From assembly GCF_003967015.1 (NCBI RefSeq), contig NZ_AP017560.1, positions 372,001 through 436,000 of the forward strand: DNA of 64,000 nt, in the 5' to 3' direction. This stretch comes from Pseudanabaena sp. ABRG5-3 (GTDB lineage: Bacteria; Cyanobacteriota; Cyanobacteriia; Pseudanabaenales; Pseudanabaenaceae). The translations under genes were made by a program, and so were the position numbers. Positions 25,777 to 35,308 of the stretch are shown here, in pieces (the first letter of the stretch is position 1; every line of letters begins with the position of its first letter). The notes under the pieces were generated by a model. It searched no databases, was not told the DNA's origin, and saw nothing but the letters and a program-made list of their open reading frames with translations.

Positions 25777-25889
25777 AACGTGAGTTCGATAACGCCATTT
25801 GCGCGGCGCGAAGCGCCGCGCAAATGGCGGAAAATGGTAAAAATCTCTAAGCGATTTTTACCATTTTCCGCCTTTGTCGAACTGACGTT
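25777..25889. repeat. 113-bp MITE-like element with two nested hairpins
   Basis: The ends are AACGTGAGTTCGA (25777-25789) and, inverted, AACGTCAGTTCGA (25877-25889), a 12/13 match. Inside are hairpin A (17-bp perfect arms, 25793-25829, apex GC-GAA-GC) and hairpin B (20-bp perfect arms, 25826-25845 and 25853-25872). The two share bases 25826-25829, so they cannot both form fully. Confidence 0.75.
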
Positions 25890-25892
25890 TTT

Positions 25893-26459
25893 TTATAACT
25901 TTTTACCGTGATCTCGAGGTTGCGAAATATCGGCGGCTTTGGGTTCAGCAATGGTCGAGGTGCGATCGCTACTAATACTATTGTGGGGCAAGGGTTGATT
26001 AGCGATCGCCGCTTCGATATTCGCTGCCATAATTTCGCGGGGGACGGCTCCCGTCGTATCACCGATCGCCTGATTAGCCCGATCTAAAAAAATAAATCTG
26101 GGAATCCCATCAACACGGTACTTAGTCACCTCTGGCAACCATTTAGTATTGTCCACATTTAGCATCACAAAATTCATGCGATCGCTATATTCTTTTTCGA
26201 GGGACAAATTATCCGCCGCCATCGACTGACAACTGCTACACCAATCTGCATAAAACTCGATGGTGGTGGGTTTGTCATTGGCGATCGCTTCATCAATCGG
26301 GATTGCGGCGGATGCCACTGCATCCAGTGAGGTACTACTTTGCTGCGCCTGAAACCCAAAGAATAGAGCCGTAGTCAGAATAATTGCGGCGATCGCCACT
26401 AATAAATTGCGTAACTGATTAGATGCAGGTGTGGGACTAGTTGGATTCTCTGAATTCAT
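25893..26459 (-). CDS. txlA: TxlA/HCF164-like membrane-anchored thioredoxin
   Basis: A 188-residue thioredoxin-fold protein. One N-terminal membrane helix (about 17-38; LRNLLVAIAAIILTTALFFGF) anchors a domain with active site WCSSC (TTIEFYADWCSSCQSM) and the cis-Pro loop GIPRFIFLD. It matches cyanobacterial TxlA and plant HCF164, which supply reducing power in the thylakoid lumen for cytochrome b6f assembly. It stands alone between two hairpin elements. The C-terminal 25 residues are unconserved and charged. Confidence 0.85.
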   Translation of the reverse strand: MNSENPTSPTPASNQLRNLLVAIAAIILTTALFFGFQAQQSSTSLDAVASAAIPIDEAIANDKPTTIEFYADWCSSCQSMAADNLSLEKEYSDRMNFVMLNVDNTKWLPEVTKYRVDGIPRFIFLDRANQAIGDTTGAVPREIMAANIEAAIANQPLPHNSISSDRTSTIAEPKAADISQPRDHGKKL

Positions 26460-26572
26460 AACACTTAAGGAAAAGTAAGGAAAAGACTATTTCCATTATG
26501 CCGAGCAAGGTTTGCACTATGCTATAGCAATTCTAAAATCCAACAGATATAGCTATCAGCACTGCATCCCTC

Positions 26573-26621
26573 CCCCCGAAGACGAGTGGCGGCGCAAAGC
26601 ACCGCCACTCGTCTTCGGGGG
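26573..26621. repeat. Hairpin with 23-bp arms upstream of GPH transporter
   Basis: 26573-26595 pairs with 26599-26621 with one mismatch, apex GC-AAA-GC. It lies between divergent txlA-like and transporter genes, so here it is not a terminator by position. Confidence 0.8.
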
Positions 26622-26677
26622 AGTCTTAAACAAGACTGGCCGCAACTATCTAAAAACTGTAATTACGCAATTAACCT

Positions 26678-28162
26678 ATGAGTAATTCTGAGAACTCCTT
26701 TGATGCCTCACCCTATGACCTCACGCAAGCCAAACTAACTTTTGGTGAAAAACTTGCCTATGGTGCAGGTGATCTAGGTACTTCCATCACTACCAACCTG
26801 CTCTCATTCTTTCTTTTATTCTTTTTTACCAATGTCGCAGGACTTGATCCCGCTCTTGCAGGACTAGTCCTATTAATCGGCAAAATCTTTGATGCGATTA
26901 ATGATCCGATTATCGGTGTCCTCAGCGATCGCACTAAATCCAAAATGGGCCGGCGACTACCTTGGATGATTTATTCGGCAATTCCCTTTGGGCTGACATT
27001 CCTCGCGCAATGGTTAGTGCCTAGTACTGATAAAACGGTTCTTTTTTGGTATTACGCGATTATCGGCATCATTTTTAATACCTTCTTCACGGCAGTTAAC
27101 CTTCCCTATACTGCGCTCACCCCTGAAATTACTCAAGATTATAATGAACGGACTAGTCTAAACACTTTCCGTTTCACCTTCTCCATCGGTGGCAGTATTC
27201 TCTCTCTCATCATTGCCCAAATCATCTTTGCCTTTTTCAAAGATCCTGCGCGGCAAACTGGCAGTTGCAATACGGGTGGAATGCAATATATTGTGCTAGG
27301 TGCAGTCTGTGCAATTATTTCTAGCATTTCGATTTATTGGTGTGTGTTGGGAATTAAAAGGAGAGCGATCGCTAGCGATCGCCACCGACTTCATAATGAA
27401 TCCCTAGATACGCATAACGAAGAATTGAGCTTTGGGGAACAGTTGAAAATAGTTTTTAACAATCGTCCATTTCTATTTGTCATTGGAATTTACTTCTGTT
27501 CTTGGCTAGCTCTGCAAATCACTGCTTCGATTATTCCCTATTTCGTTGTCAATTGGATGAAGATGCAGGAGAGTGATTTTATCCTTGTTACGATCGCCGT
27601 TCAAGGTACAGCCCTAATTATGCTATCTGTATGGAGTGCGATTAGTAGAAGATTCGGTAAAAAAGCAGCCTATTTTATGGGGTCTGGCATTTGGATTATT
27701 GCTCAAGCAGGATTATTTTTCTTGCAAGAAGGACAAGTGGTATTGCTCTACATATTAGCAATTATGGCGGGTGCTGGGGTTTCTACAGCCTATCTCATTC
27801 CTTGGTCAATGATTCCCGATGTCACCGATCTGGATGAACTAGAAACAGGGCAGCGTCGTGAAGGTATTTTCTATGCCTTCATGGTGCTATTGCAAAAATT
27901 TGGTCTCGCACTTGGTTTATTCTTGCTAGGACTCGGTTTGTCTTGGGCAAAGTTTAAAGAAAGTGTTCCTTGTCAACCTTTACCTGTACAGCCAGATTCC
28001 GCTTTGTTTGCGATCAGAGTAGCGATCGGCCCCTTACCCACGATCGCTTTAATCATTGGTCTAGGGTTAGCATACTTCTACCCTATTACTCGCGAAGTAC
28101 ACACAGAGATATTGATGCGTCTTGCAGAAAGAAGAAGACAAGCCAGTGAATCAAGCGAATAA
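26678..28162 (+). CDS. GPH-family (MelB-like) MFS sugar/cation symporter
   Basis: A 494-residue protein with 12 predicted membrane helices. The GPH signature is visible: FGEKLAYGAGDLGTSI at the N-terminus, LLIGKIFDAINDPIIGVLSDRTKSKMGRR between helices 2 and 3, and MIPDVTDLDELETGQRREGIFYA in the C-terminal half. Relatives import sugars or glycosides with Na+ or H+; some cyanobacterial homologues have unknown cargo. It is a single-gene unit with a hairpin (28166-28186) just after the stop. Confidence 0.88.
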   Translation: MSNSENSFDASPYDLTQAKLTFGEKLAYGAGDLGTSITTNLLSFFLLFFFTNVAGLDPALAGLVLLIGKIFDAINDPIIGVLSDRTKSKMGRRLPWMIYSAIPFGLTFLAQWLVPSTDKTVLFWYYAIIGIIFNTFFTAVNLPYTALTPEITQDYNERTSLNTFRFTFSIGGSILSLIIAQIIFAFFKDPARQTGSCNTGGMQYIVLGAVCAIISSISIYWCVLGIKRRAIASDRHRLHNESLDTHNEELSFGEQLKIVFNNRPFLFVIGIYFCSWLALQITASIIPYFVVNWMKMQESDFILVTIAVQGTALIMLSVWSAISRRFGKKAAYFMGSGIWIIAQAGLFFLQEGQVVLLYILAIMAGAGVSTAYLIPWSMIPDVTDLDELETGQRREGIFYAFMVLLQKFGLALGLFLLGLGLSWAKFKESVPCQPLPVQPDSALFAIRVAIGPLPTIALIIGLGLAYFYPITREVHTEILMRLAERRRQASESSE

Positions 28163-28165
28163 ACC

Positions 28166-28186
28166 AAAGCACCCCATGGGTGCTTT
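28166..28186 (+). terminator. Hairpin terminator after GPH transporter
   Basis: Nine-bp stem aaagcaccc/gggtgcttt with loop CAT, starting 3 bases after the stop. There is no long T tract, so efficiency is doubtful. Confidence 0.5.
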
Positions 28187-28259
28187 CGGATATAAATCAC
28201 CCAAAGAATCATTAAGTGCTTAACCAATTGCCCATGAATTAACATATAGTTAGTTAACA

Positions 28260-31200
28260 ATGCATGATCGAGACTATAAGTCTTTACGTCCTGTGTCTAA
28301 TAATTTAGATTGGATAAATGATAAAAGTCCCATTACGATCGCCGCCCATACAACTGTACTCCAAGCAATAAGTCTTATGGATCAAGCACAATCTGGTTGT
28401 GTCTTGGCAATGGAGGGGGAAACGCTAGTGGGAATACTTACAGAACAAGATATTGTTCAGCTTTGTGCTGCGGGGATAAATTTAGGGGAAATAAAAATTG
28501 CTGAGGTGATGCAACCATCACCTGTCACGATATTGCGATCGCAAATTCGTAAACCCGATGAAGTTACGGCGCTATTGCATAAACATCAAATTAACTATTT
28601 ACCAGTTTTAGATGATAAAGGCTATCCAATAGGGGTAATTACAACGAAAACCCTGCTCACAGCTATCACGAAAGAACTTGCATCTCGGAAAATATCGGAA
28701 CAAAAGAACCAACGTCTCCACGAAAAAATCATCGCCAAAATCATCCAAAAAAATCGTGATTTACGGCAAACAGAACAAAGATTTTCCTTTGCACTCCAAA
28801 ATGCTCCTATAGTCGTCTTTCATCAAGATCGAGACTTACGGTATACATGGATTTATAACCCTGCATTGGGCTACAAGGCAAATGAGGTGATCGGCAAACT
28901 CGATAGCGATATCATAACCGATGAGGCGGCGCGTCAGCTTACAGAGATTAAACAACGGGTATTAGACACAGGAATTCGCGAACGTCATGAAGTTGCCATT
29001 CCCACAGAACAGGTAACTCAATATTATGACTTGACCGTAGAACCGTTATTGGATAAATCAGGAGTGGTCATTGGCGTGAGTTGCGCGGCTTTAGACATTA
29101 GCAATATCAAGCAAGCTCAAGTCAAGCTTGAGGAAAGCCAATATTTTACGCAACGCATTGTTGATGTTTCCCCTGACATCATTTATATCTATGACCTACA
29201 AGAGAGCCGTAATGTTTATGTTAACAGTGCCATATCTTCCATCCTTGGATATACCTCTGACGATCTCCAAGCTATAGATTCAGATCTCTTCTCAATCATC
29301 ATCCATCCTGATGATGTCAAGAAAGTAATTGAATTGCAAAAGAAATTTGATACCGCTAAGGATGGAACTATTATTGAGATAGAATATCGGGCAAGACATG
29401 CGAATGGGGAATGGCGGTGGCTCTATGATCGCTCTTCTGTATTTGCTAGAGATGCTAATGGTAAGGTCAAGCAGACTGTCGGTAATGCTCAAAACATCAC
29501 GAAGCGGAAACTGGCGGAACAGAGACTCAAAGAGATCGAGATACAACAGCGCACGATCCTCGAACATTTGCCAGTTGGTGTAATTATTACTGAAGGTGCT
29601 GATCAAAAAATGCGCTACTACAACCCCTACTTTAAGCAGTTGTTTGGCTATTCTTTCTCGGAAGTCTCGACGTTTGAGAAGTGGTTACCTCTTGCCTATC
29701 CTGATCCTGAATATCGCGAGTGGGTAGTTACAACTATTCATCAGCAATTGGCTGAAGCCTTTGCAGAGCAGAGAGACCCTGAACCGATAGAATTAAGAAT
29801 TACCGCTAAGGATGGCAGTATCAAACATGTCAGTGTATATTGCACAATCATTGACGAATTGCACTTTATCACGTTTGTCGATCTGACTAATCACTATCAA
29901 ACTGCGATCGCATTACAGGAGAGCGAACAACATTTACAAACCATTGTCAGCCAAAGCTCTGATGGAATTGTAATTCTCAATCAAGAGGGCAAGATTGTTT
30001 TTGCCAACCCTGCTGCCGAAAAAATATTTAACCTCCACATTGGTGAACTCAAGGATGTAGAGCTAGGGATTCCCATTACGATTGATCGTCCCTTTGAGAT
30101 GGACTTCTTAACTAATAAAGGGAAAATCAAAATAGCAGAAGTACTGGTCACTCAGATCGAATGGGATAATCAGATGTCGTATTTGACTTCCATTCGTGAT
30201 ATTACCGATCGCAAACAAGTAGAGGAAAAGTTATTACTCGCAAATACTGAATTAATTCGGGCAACTCGCTTAAAGGATGAATTTCTTGCCAATATGAGCC
30301 ATGAGTTACGGACTCCGCTCAATGCGATTTTGGGGATGTCAGAAAGTTTGCAAGATGAAATTTTGGGTGAACTAAATGATCGTCAGAAAAAATCGATCGC
30401 CACCATTGAACGCAGTGGATATCATCTTTTAGAGTTAATTAATGACATTCTCGATCTTGCCAAAATTGAAGCAGGCAAACTAGAACTACATACTCAAAAT
30501 AATTCTGCGCAATCCATTTGTAACGACAGCCTCACCTTTGTCAAACAAATTGCCCTTAAGAAAAATGTACAGTTGATCACGCAAATTCCCTCTACACCTC
30601 TTTCTATTTGTGTCGATGAACTTCGCATTCGTCAAGCCTTAATTAATCTCCTTACCAATGCCGTTAAATTTACGCCAGAGGGTGGCAGTGTTACTTTAGC
30701 AGTAACCACCCATCATATAGAGAATCTAGATGAAACACCTCAAGATTTTATCGATTTCTCTGTGATTGATACAGGTATCGGGATTGACCAAAAAGATATG
30801 GGCAAACTATTTCAAACCTTTGTGCAGATTGATAGTGATTTGAACCGCAAATATACAGGTACTGGTTTAGGATTAGCCCTAGTCAAGCGTATTGCTGAAT
30901 TACATTATGGCAAAGTCATGCTTGAAAGCAAGATCAATGAGGGTAGCAAATTTACGATTCGATTACCCTATGATCAGCATCAAAATGATCTATTCCAGAG
31001 TTCTTTATTAGAAGAACAATCGGCAATATTGACACCATCATTACCATTAACGCCAACAGAACTACAAACCTCTCAATTAATTCTAATCGTTGATGATAAT
31101 GAGGCAAATATTTCTAGCATGTGGGACTATCTAAAAAGCCGAGGATATCGACTGATTGCCGCAAAAGATGGAGAAGCCGCAGTAGGTTTAGCCAATAGTG

Positions 31201-31436
31201 AAAAGCCCAATCTAATTTTGATGGATATTCAAATGCCAAAGATGGACGGACTAGAAGCAATTAGAATCATTCGTACTAATCCAGATTTAGTTTCTACGCC
31301 GATCATTGCGCTAACAGCTTTGGCAATGTCGGGCGATCGCGAAAGGTGTTTGCAAGTAGGGGCTAACGATTACTTGACTAAACCCGTCAAATTAAAACAT
31401 CTTTCTGAAACTATTCAGAAACTATTGAGTAGCTAA
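28260..31436 (+). CDS. CBS-PAS hybrid sensor histidine kinase with receiver domain
   Basis: A 1058-residue cytoplasmic hybrid kinase. The order is two CBS domains (about 20-140; ligand usually an adenosyl compound), a coiled region, four PAS/PAC sensor domains (about 170-650), HisKA with H681 in SHELRTPLN, a HATPase domain with NAVKFTPEGG and DTGIGIDQ (about 790-905), and a C-terminal receiver with IVDDNE, phosphoacceptor D989 in LILMDIQMPKMDG and K in YLTKPVK. No membrane segments are present, so it senses internal signals such as energy charge or redox. No partner response regulator is adjacent. Confidence 0.92.
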   Translation: MHDRDYKSLRPVSNNLDWINDKSPITIAAHTTVLQAISLMDQAQSGCVLAMEGETLVGILTEQDIVQLCAAGINLGEIKIAEVMQPSPVTILRSQIRKPDEVTALLHKHQINYLPVLDDKGYPIGVITTKTLLTAITKELASRKISEQKNQRLHEKIIAKIIQKNRDLRQTEQRFSFALQNAPIVVFHQDRDLRYTWIYNPALGYKANEVIGKLDSDIITDEAARQLTEIKQRVLDTGIRERHEVAIPTEQVTQYYDLTVEPLLDKSGVVIGVSCAALDISNIKQAQVKLEESQYFTQRIVDVSPDIIYIYDLQESRNVYVNSAISSILGYTSDDLQAIDSDLFSIIIHPDDVKKVIELQKKFDTAKDGTIIEIEYRARHANGEWRWLYDRSSVFARDANGKVKQTVGNAQNITKRKLAEQRLKEIEIQQRTILEHLPVGVIITEGADQKMRYYNPYFKQLFGYSFSEVSTFEKWLPLAYPDPEYREWVVTTIHQQLAEAFAEQRDPEPIELRITAKDGSIKHVSVYCTIIDELHFITFVDLTNHYQTAIALQESEQHLQTIVSQSSDGIVILNQEGKIVFANPAAEKIFNLHIGELKDVELGIPITIDRPFEMDFLTNKGKIKIAEVLVTQIEWDNQMSYLTSIRDITDRKQVEEKLLLANTELIRATRLKDEFLANMSHELRTPLNAILGMSESLQDEILGELNDRQKKSIATIERSGYHLLELINDILDLAKIEAGKLELHTQNNSAQSICNDSLTFVKQIALKKNVQLITQIPSTPLSICVDELRIRQALINLLTNAVKFTPEGGSVTLAVTTHHIENLDETPQDFIDFSVIDTGIGIDQKDMGKLFQTFVQIDSDLNRKYTGTGLGLALVKRIAELHYGKVMLESKINEGSKFTIRLPYDQHQNDLFQSSLLEEQSAILTPSLPLTPTELQTSQLILIVDDNEANISSMWDYLKSRGYRLIAAKDGEAAVGLANSEKPNLILMDIQMPKMDGLEAIRIIRTNPDLVSTPIIALTALAMSGDRERCLQVGANDYLTKPVKLKHLSETIQKLLSS

Positions 31437-31491
31437 AACCAGAGGCTTGGGCTACCCGCTACGCGGGTAGCTCAAGCATCTGGTTTTAGCT
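31431..31491. terminator. Long hairpin terminator, 29-bp arms
   Basis: 31431-31459 pairs with 31463-31491 with one mismatch and one G-T pair, apex GC-TAC-GC (reverse complement GCGTAGC). The left arm begins inside the last codons of the kinase gene. Confidence 0.75.
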
Positions 31492-31646
31492 TTTAACTAT
31501 GCTGGACTATTTAACCTAAAAATGAGGCTGTATCTCTGCGGCACAAACTAATACAAATAACTCTTGGTTCCACCACTCACAAAGAGTTACACTCTGTAGT
31601 TATCTCTACCTAAATCCCATCAAACTACTGCCGCAAATTTTGCCCT

Positions 31647-33695
31647 ATGCCCAACCGTCTCACGCGATCGCAAAGTCTCTACCTCCGCAAACACGCTGAC
31701 AACCCGATCGATTGGTATCCTTGGGGCAACGAAGCATTAGAAAAAGCCAAAGCCGAAAATAAACCGATCTTTTTGTCCGTTGGTTACTCCAGTTGCCATT
31801 GGTGTACGGTGATGGAGCATGAGGCTTTTTCGGATACGGTGATTGCTGACTACATGAATGATCACTTTGTGGCGATCAAAGTAGATCGCGAAGAACGCCC
31901 CGATCTGGACAGCATCTACATGCAGGCAGTGCAGATCATGGGTGAAAGCGGCGGCTGGCCCCTAAATTTATTTCTTGCCCCCGATGATTTAGTTCCCTTT
32001 TATGGTGGGACATACTTCCCCATTGAGCCACGCTATGGCAGACCGGGGTTCCTCCGAGTGCTGCAATCGATTTGCGAAATCTATTACGAGCGCTATCAAG
32101 ATATTCAAGATTATAAAGATCAAATTGTACGCAACCTGCACCAAGTCAATAAGCTAATTCCTGTGCCGATCATTAGTGATGAGGTCTTAGCCAATGGGAT
32201 TGCTAAATGTGCGGAAGTCGTCACAAATCGCGATTATGGAACCTGTTTCCCGATGATTCCCTATGCAAATTTGCTATTAAGAGCAAGTCGATTTGAAGCA
32301 AATAATGCTGAATCTAGTACAAACATGCTCCAAGACAAGGCTCAGCAACGAGGGCTAGATTTAGCTCTAGGTGGCATCTTTGATCATGTTGCAGGGGGAT
32401 GGCATCGCTACACCGTTGACCATACTTGGACAGTCCCGCATTTTGAGAAGATGCTCTATGACAATGGCTTGATCATGGAATATCTGGCAAATCTCTGGCT
32501 GTCGGGATTACAAGAACCTGCGATCGCTAGAGCCTGTGCAATAACTGCCACTTGGCTTCAGCGTGAGATGCTAGCCGAAGAAGGATGCTTCTATGCTTCC
32601 CAAGATGCCGATAGTGAAGGCAGAGAAGGCAAGTTCTGGGTATGGAGTTTTGCAGAACTAAAGAAGATTTTTAGTAATACGGAACTTGATCTGTTAATTA
32701 AGGAATTTACGATTTCAGTCAATGGCAACTTTGAAGAAACCAATGTCTTACAGCGCAAAAAACTAGGAGAACTTTCTCCAGAAACTGAAGCCTGTTTGCT
32801 AAAGTTATTCTGCCGTCGCTATGGCGAATATTCGCGCCCAACCGATGCTTTTCCTGTTGCGCGTAGTCAGGATGATATTCGCGAAATTGATTGGGAAGGT
32901 CGCGTACCACCCATTACCGACACCAAGGCGATTACGGCTTGGAATGCGTTAATGATTTCAGGTTTAGCAACTGCTTACCGTGCTTTCCAAAAGCCTATCT
33001 ATAAACAATTGGCAGTGAATGCGGCAAAATTTATTCTCGAACATCAATGGATAGAAGGGCATCTCCAAAGGATTAATTACGATGGTCAAGCCGCATTTCC
33101 TGCCCAATCAGAGGACTATGCTTTCTTGATTAAGGCAATGCTAGATTTGCACCAAGCGATCCCTGAAGAAGCTGATTTCTATTTACAACAGGCGATCGCC
33201 ATTCAAGCAGAATTTGATCGCGATTTTTGGGATGCCCTTTCTGGTGGCTATTTCAACACTACTAGCGAGTCTAGTCAGCATTTACTGTTGCGAGAACGTA
33301 ATTATCAAGACAATGCGACCCCGTCACCCAATGGCATTGCGATCGCTAATTTAGTGCGTCTTGCTAGCGTTACCGAAAAATTAGAATATTTAGATCGGGC
33401 TGAGTTAGCCCTCAAACGCTTTGGTCTAGTGATTGCCAATAGTCCTGTGGCTTGTCCAAGTTTGTTAGCCGCTTTTGACTGGTTCCGCAACCATACCCTT
33501 GTGCGGACAAATCCTGCTCAATATGCCTATCTCAATCAGCAATATTTACCCTCGGTGATGTTACGCATCGATCAACATTTACCCAATCCCGATGCGATTG
33601 CGATGGTATGTCAGGGCTTTGCTTGCCTAGAACCTGCAATGACTCAAGAAATCTGCGATCGGCAGTTATTCAGAAGTACGACTAGAGTTAAATAG
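31647..33695 (+). CDS. YyaL/DUF255 thioredoxin-domain protein
   Basis: A 682-residue member of the YyaL family (DUF255, spermatogenesis-associated protein 20-like). The N-terminal thioredoxin-like domain contains [18 protein letters not shown] and the CxxC site [12 protein letters not shown], followed by DREERPDLD. The rest is an alpha/alpha-toroid resembling N-acylglucosamine 2-epimerases, with [17 protein letters not shown] and FEKMLYDNG. Function is not established; the family is widespread and highly conserved. It stands alone and is followed by a hairpin. Confidence 0.9.
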   Translation: MPNRLTRSQSLYLRKHADNPIDWYPWGNEALEKAKAENKPIFLSVGYSSCHWCTVMEHEAFSDTVIADYMNDHFVAIKVDREERPDLDSIYMQAVQIMGESGGWPLNLFLAPDDLVPFYGGTYFPIEPRYGRPGFLRVLQSICEIYYERYQDIQDYKDQIVRNLHQVNKLIPVPIISDEVLANGIAKCAEVVTNRDYGTCFPMIPYANLLLRASRFEANNAESSTNMLQDKAQQRGLDLALGGIFDHVAGGWHRYTVDHTWTVPHFEKMLYDNGLIMEYLANLWLSGLQEPAIARACAITATWLQREMLAEEGCFYASQDADSEGREGKFWVWSFAELKKIFSNTELDLLIKEFTISVNGNFEETNVLQRKKLGELSPETEACLLKLFCRRYGEYSRPTDAFPVARSQDDIREIDWEGRVPPITDTKAITAWNALMISGLATAYRAFQKPIYKQLAVNAAKFILEHQWIEGHLQRINYDGQAAFPAQSEDYAFLIKAMLDLHQAIPEEADFYLQQAIAIQAEFDRDFWDALSGGYFNTTSESSQHLLLRERNYQDNATPSPNGIAIANLVRLASVTEKLEYLDRAELALKRFGLVIANSPVACPSLLAAFDWFRNHTLVRTNPAQYAYLNQQYLPSVMLRIDQHLPNPDAIAMVCQGFACLEPAMTQEICDRQLFRSTTRVK

Positions 33696-33702
33696 CTAAA
33701 TC

Positions 33703-33745
33703 CCAAAACCTGTGGCGCACGCGCAGCGTGCGCCACAGGTTTTGG
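33703..33745. terminator. Hairpin, 20-bp perfect arms
   Basis: 33703-33722 pairs with 33726-33745, apex GC-GCA-GC, starting 8 bases after the stop of the YyaL-like gene. Confidence 0.7.
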
Positions 33746-33775
33746 TTCTGTTTTTTAATTATGCCCAGCTAATTA

Positions 33776-33878
33776 CAGAGCTTCGCGCTCAAACCCAAAG
33801 CAAGAAAAATTTTGAAAGCGTTGCGAAGCAACGCTTTCAAAATTTTTCTTGTGGTTTGTTTGATCGGTAATTGCTGTA
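33776..33878. repeat. Dispersed 103-bp palindromic element, copy 2
   Basis: Second copy of 3145-3247, of identical length. The hairpin arms are 33801-33824 and 33828-33851 (24 bp, perfect), apex GC-GAA-GC. Two stem positions differ from copy 1 on both sides so that pairing is kept. Imperfect outer inverted repeat CAGCTAATTACAGA (33765) and CAGCAATTACCGA (complement of 33866-33878). The remaining bases to 34015 hold the chlP leader; nothing else was recognised. Confidence 0.8.
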
Positions 33879-34015
33879 CATGTAAAGGTTGTAGCTAGCT
33901 ATATACAAAACAATACAAATGTTAATATTCATCAATTTTGCCCCGATCGCTATGATGGCAATGCTAACATCCAAAATAGTTAAAACTTGAGTAAATAGAG
34001 CTTTAGGAGCGCATT

Positions 34016-35236
34016 TTGACATTACGAGTTGCTGTTGTAGGCGGCGGACCTGCGGGTTCTTGTGCGGCTGAAACACTTGCCAAAGCAGGTATTGAGACCT
34101 ATATATTTGAACGGAAGCTGGATAACGCCAAACCCTGCGGCGGAGCAATTCCTTTATGTATGGTTTCCGAGTTTGAATTGCCTCCAGAAATTATCGATCG
34201 CCGCGTTCGCAATATGAAAATGATCTCCCCCAGCAATGTGGAGGTAGACATTAAATTAGACAATCCCGATGAATATATCGGTATGTGTCGCCGCGAAGTT
34301 TTAGATGCTTATTTACGCAATCGTGCGGCTGACCTCGGCGCAAAGCTGATTAATGGTCGCGTACTAGATATCAAAATCAACAACAATGGTAATCAGCCCT
34401 ATGTAATCACCTACTCCGACTTTGCTGAGGGTGGTACTGAAGGCGTAATGCGTACCCTTGAGATCGATCTAATTATTGGCGCTGATGGTGCTAACTCCGT
34501 AGTTGCTAAGGCTATGGATGCTGGTGACTACAACTATGCGATCGCTTTCCAAGAGCGTATCCGTATCCCTGAAGACAAGATGGAATATTACAAAGATCTT
34601 GCAGAAATGTATGTTGGCGATGATGTATCGCCCGATTTCTACGCATGGGTCTTCCCTAAATACGATCACGTGGCAGTTGGTACTGGCACAATGCACAAAA
34701 ACCAACGCCTGATCAAGCAATTGCAAGCGGGTATTCGCGCCCGTGCCTTGCCTCGCATCGAAGGTGGCGAAGTGATTAAAGTCGAAGCCCACCCCATTCC
34801 TGAGCATCCCCGTCCTCGTCGTGTCGTTGGTCGGATTGCCCTCGTTGGTGATGCGGCTGGCTATGTCACCAAGTCCAGTGGCGAAGGCATTTACTTTGCT
34901 GCGAAGTCGGGACGGATGTGTGCAGAAGCGATCGTCGAGTTTGCTGAAGCTGGTAAGCGTATTCCAACCGAAGCTGATCTCAAGGTTTACATCAAGCGTT
35001 GGGACAAGCAATATGGCTTGACCTATAAAGTCCTAGACATTCTTCAGAATGTGTTTTATGCCACCAATGCTACCCGTGAAGCCTTTGTGGAAATGTGTGC
35101 TGATAAGGATGTCCAAAAGCTCACCTTTGACAGCTATCTCTACAAAACCGTTGTCCCTGCTAATCCTTTCACCCAGTTGAAGATTACCTTAAAGACAATT
35201 GGTAGCTTGTTTAGAGGCAATGCCTTAGCCCCCTAA
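34016..35236 (+). CDS. chlP: Geranylgeranyl diphosphate/chlorophyllide reductase ChlP
   Basis: A 406-residue flavoprotein that reduces the geranylgeranyl chain to phytyl for chlorophyll and tocopherol synthesis. The FAD motif is LRVAVVGGGPAGSCAAETLAKAG, followed by the family marker NAKPCGGAIPLCMV. Further markers are LIIGADGANSVVAKAM and RIALVGDAAGYVTKSSGEGIYFA. The start is TTG at 34016, with AGGAG 6 bases upstream and no in-frame ATG before the FAD motif. A strong hairpin terminator follows. The rare start codon is well supported here. Confidence 0.95.
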   Translation: MTLRVAVVGGGPAGSCAAETLAKAGIETYIFERKLDNAKPCGGAIPLCMVSEFELPPEIIDRRVRNMKMISPSNVEVDIKLDNPDEYIGMCRREVLDAYLRNRAADLGAKLINGRVLDIKINNNGNQPYVITYSDFAEGGTEGVMRTLEIDLIIGADGANSVVAKAMDAGDYNYAIAFQERIRIPEDKMEYYKDLAEMYVGDDVSPDFYAWVFPKYDHVAVGTGTMHKNQRLIKQLQAGIRARALPRIEGGEVIKVEAHPIPEHPRPRRVVGRIALVGDAAGYVTKSSGEGIYFAAKSGRMCAEAIVEFAEAGKRIPTEADLKVYIKRWDKQYGLTYKVLDILQNVFYATNATREAFVEMCADKDVQKLTFDSYLYKTVVPANPFTQLKITLKTIGSLFRGNALAP

Positions 35237-35237
35237 C

Positions 35238-35270
35238 TAAAAAAGGAGCGCGTAACGCGCTCCTTTTTTA
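35238..35270 (+). terminator. Intrinsic terminator of chlP
   Basis: Perfect 15-bp stem (35238-35252 and 35256-35270) ggagcgcg/cgcgctcc with TAA loop, ending in six T residues. Confidence 0.88.
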
Positions 35271-35308
35271 TGGCATTACAATAGATCTTGTTTGACCAAA
35301 TCACCCCT

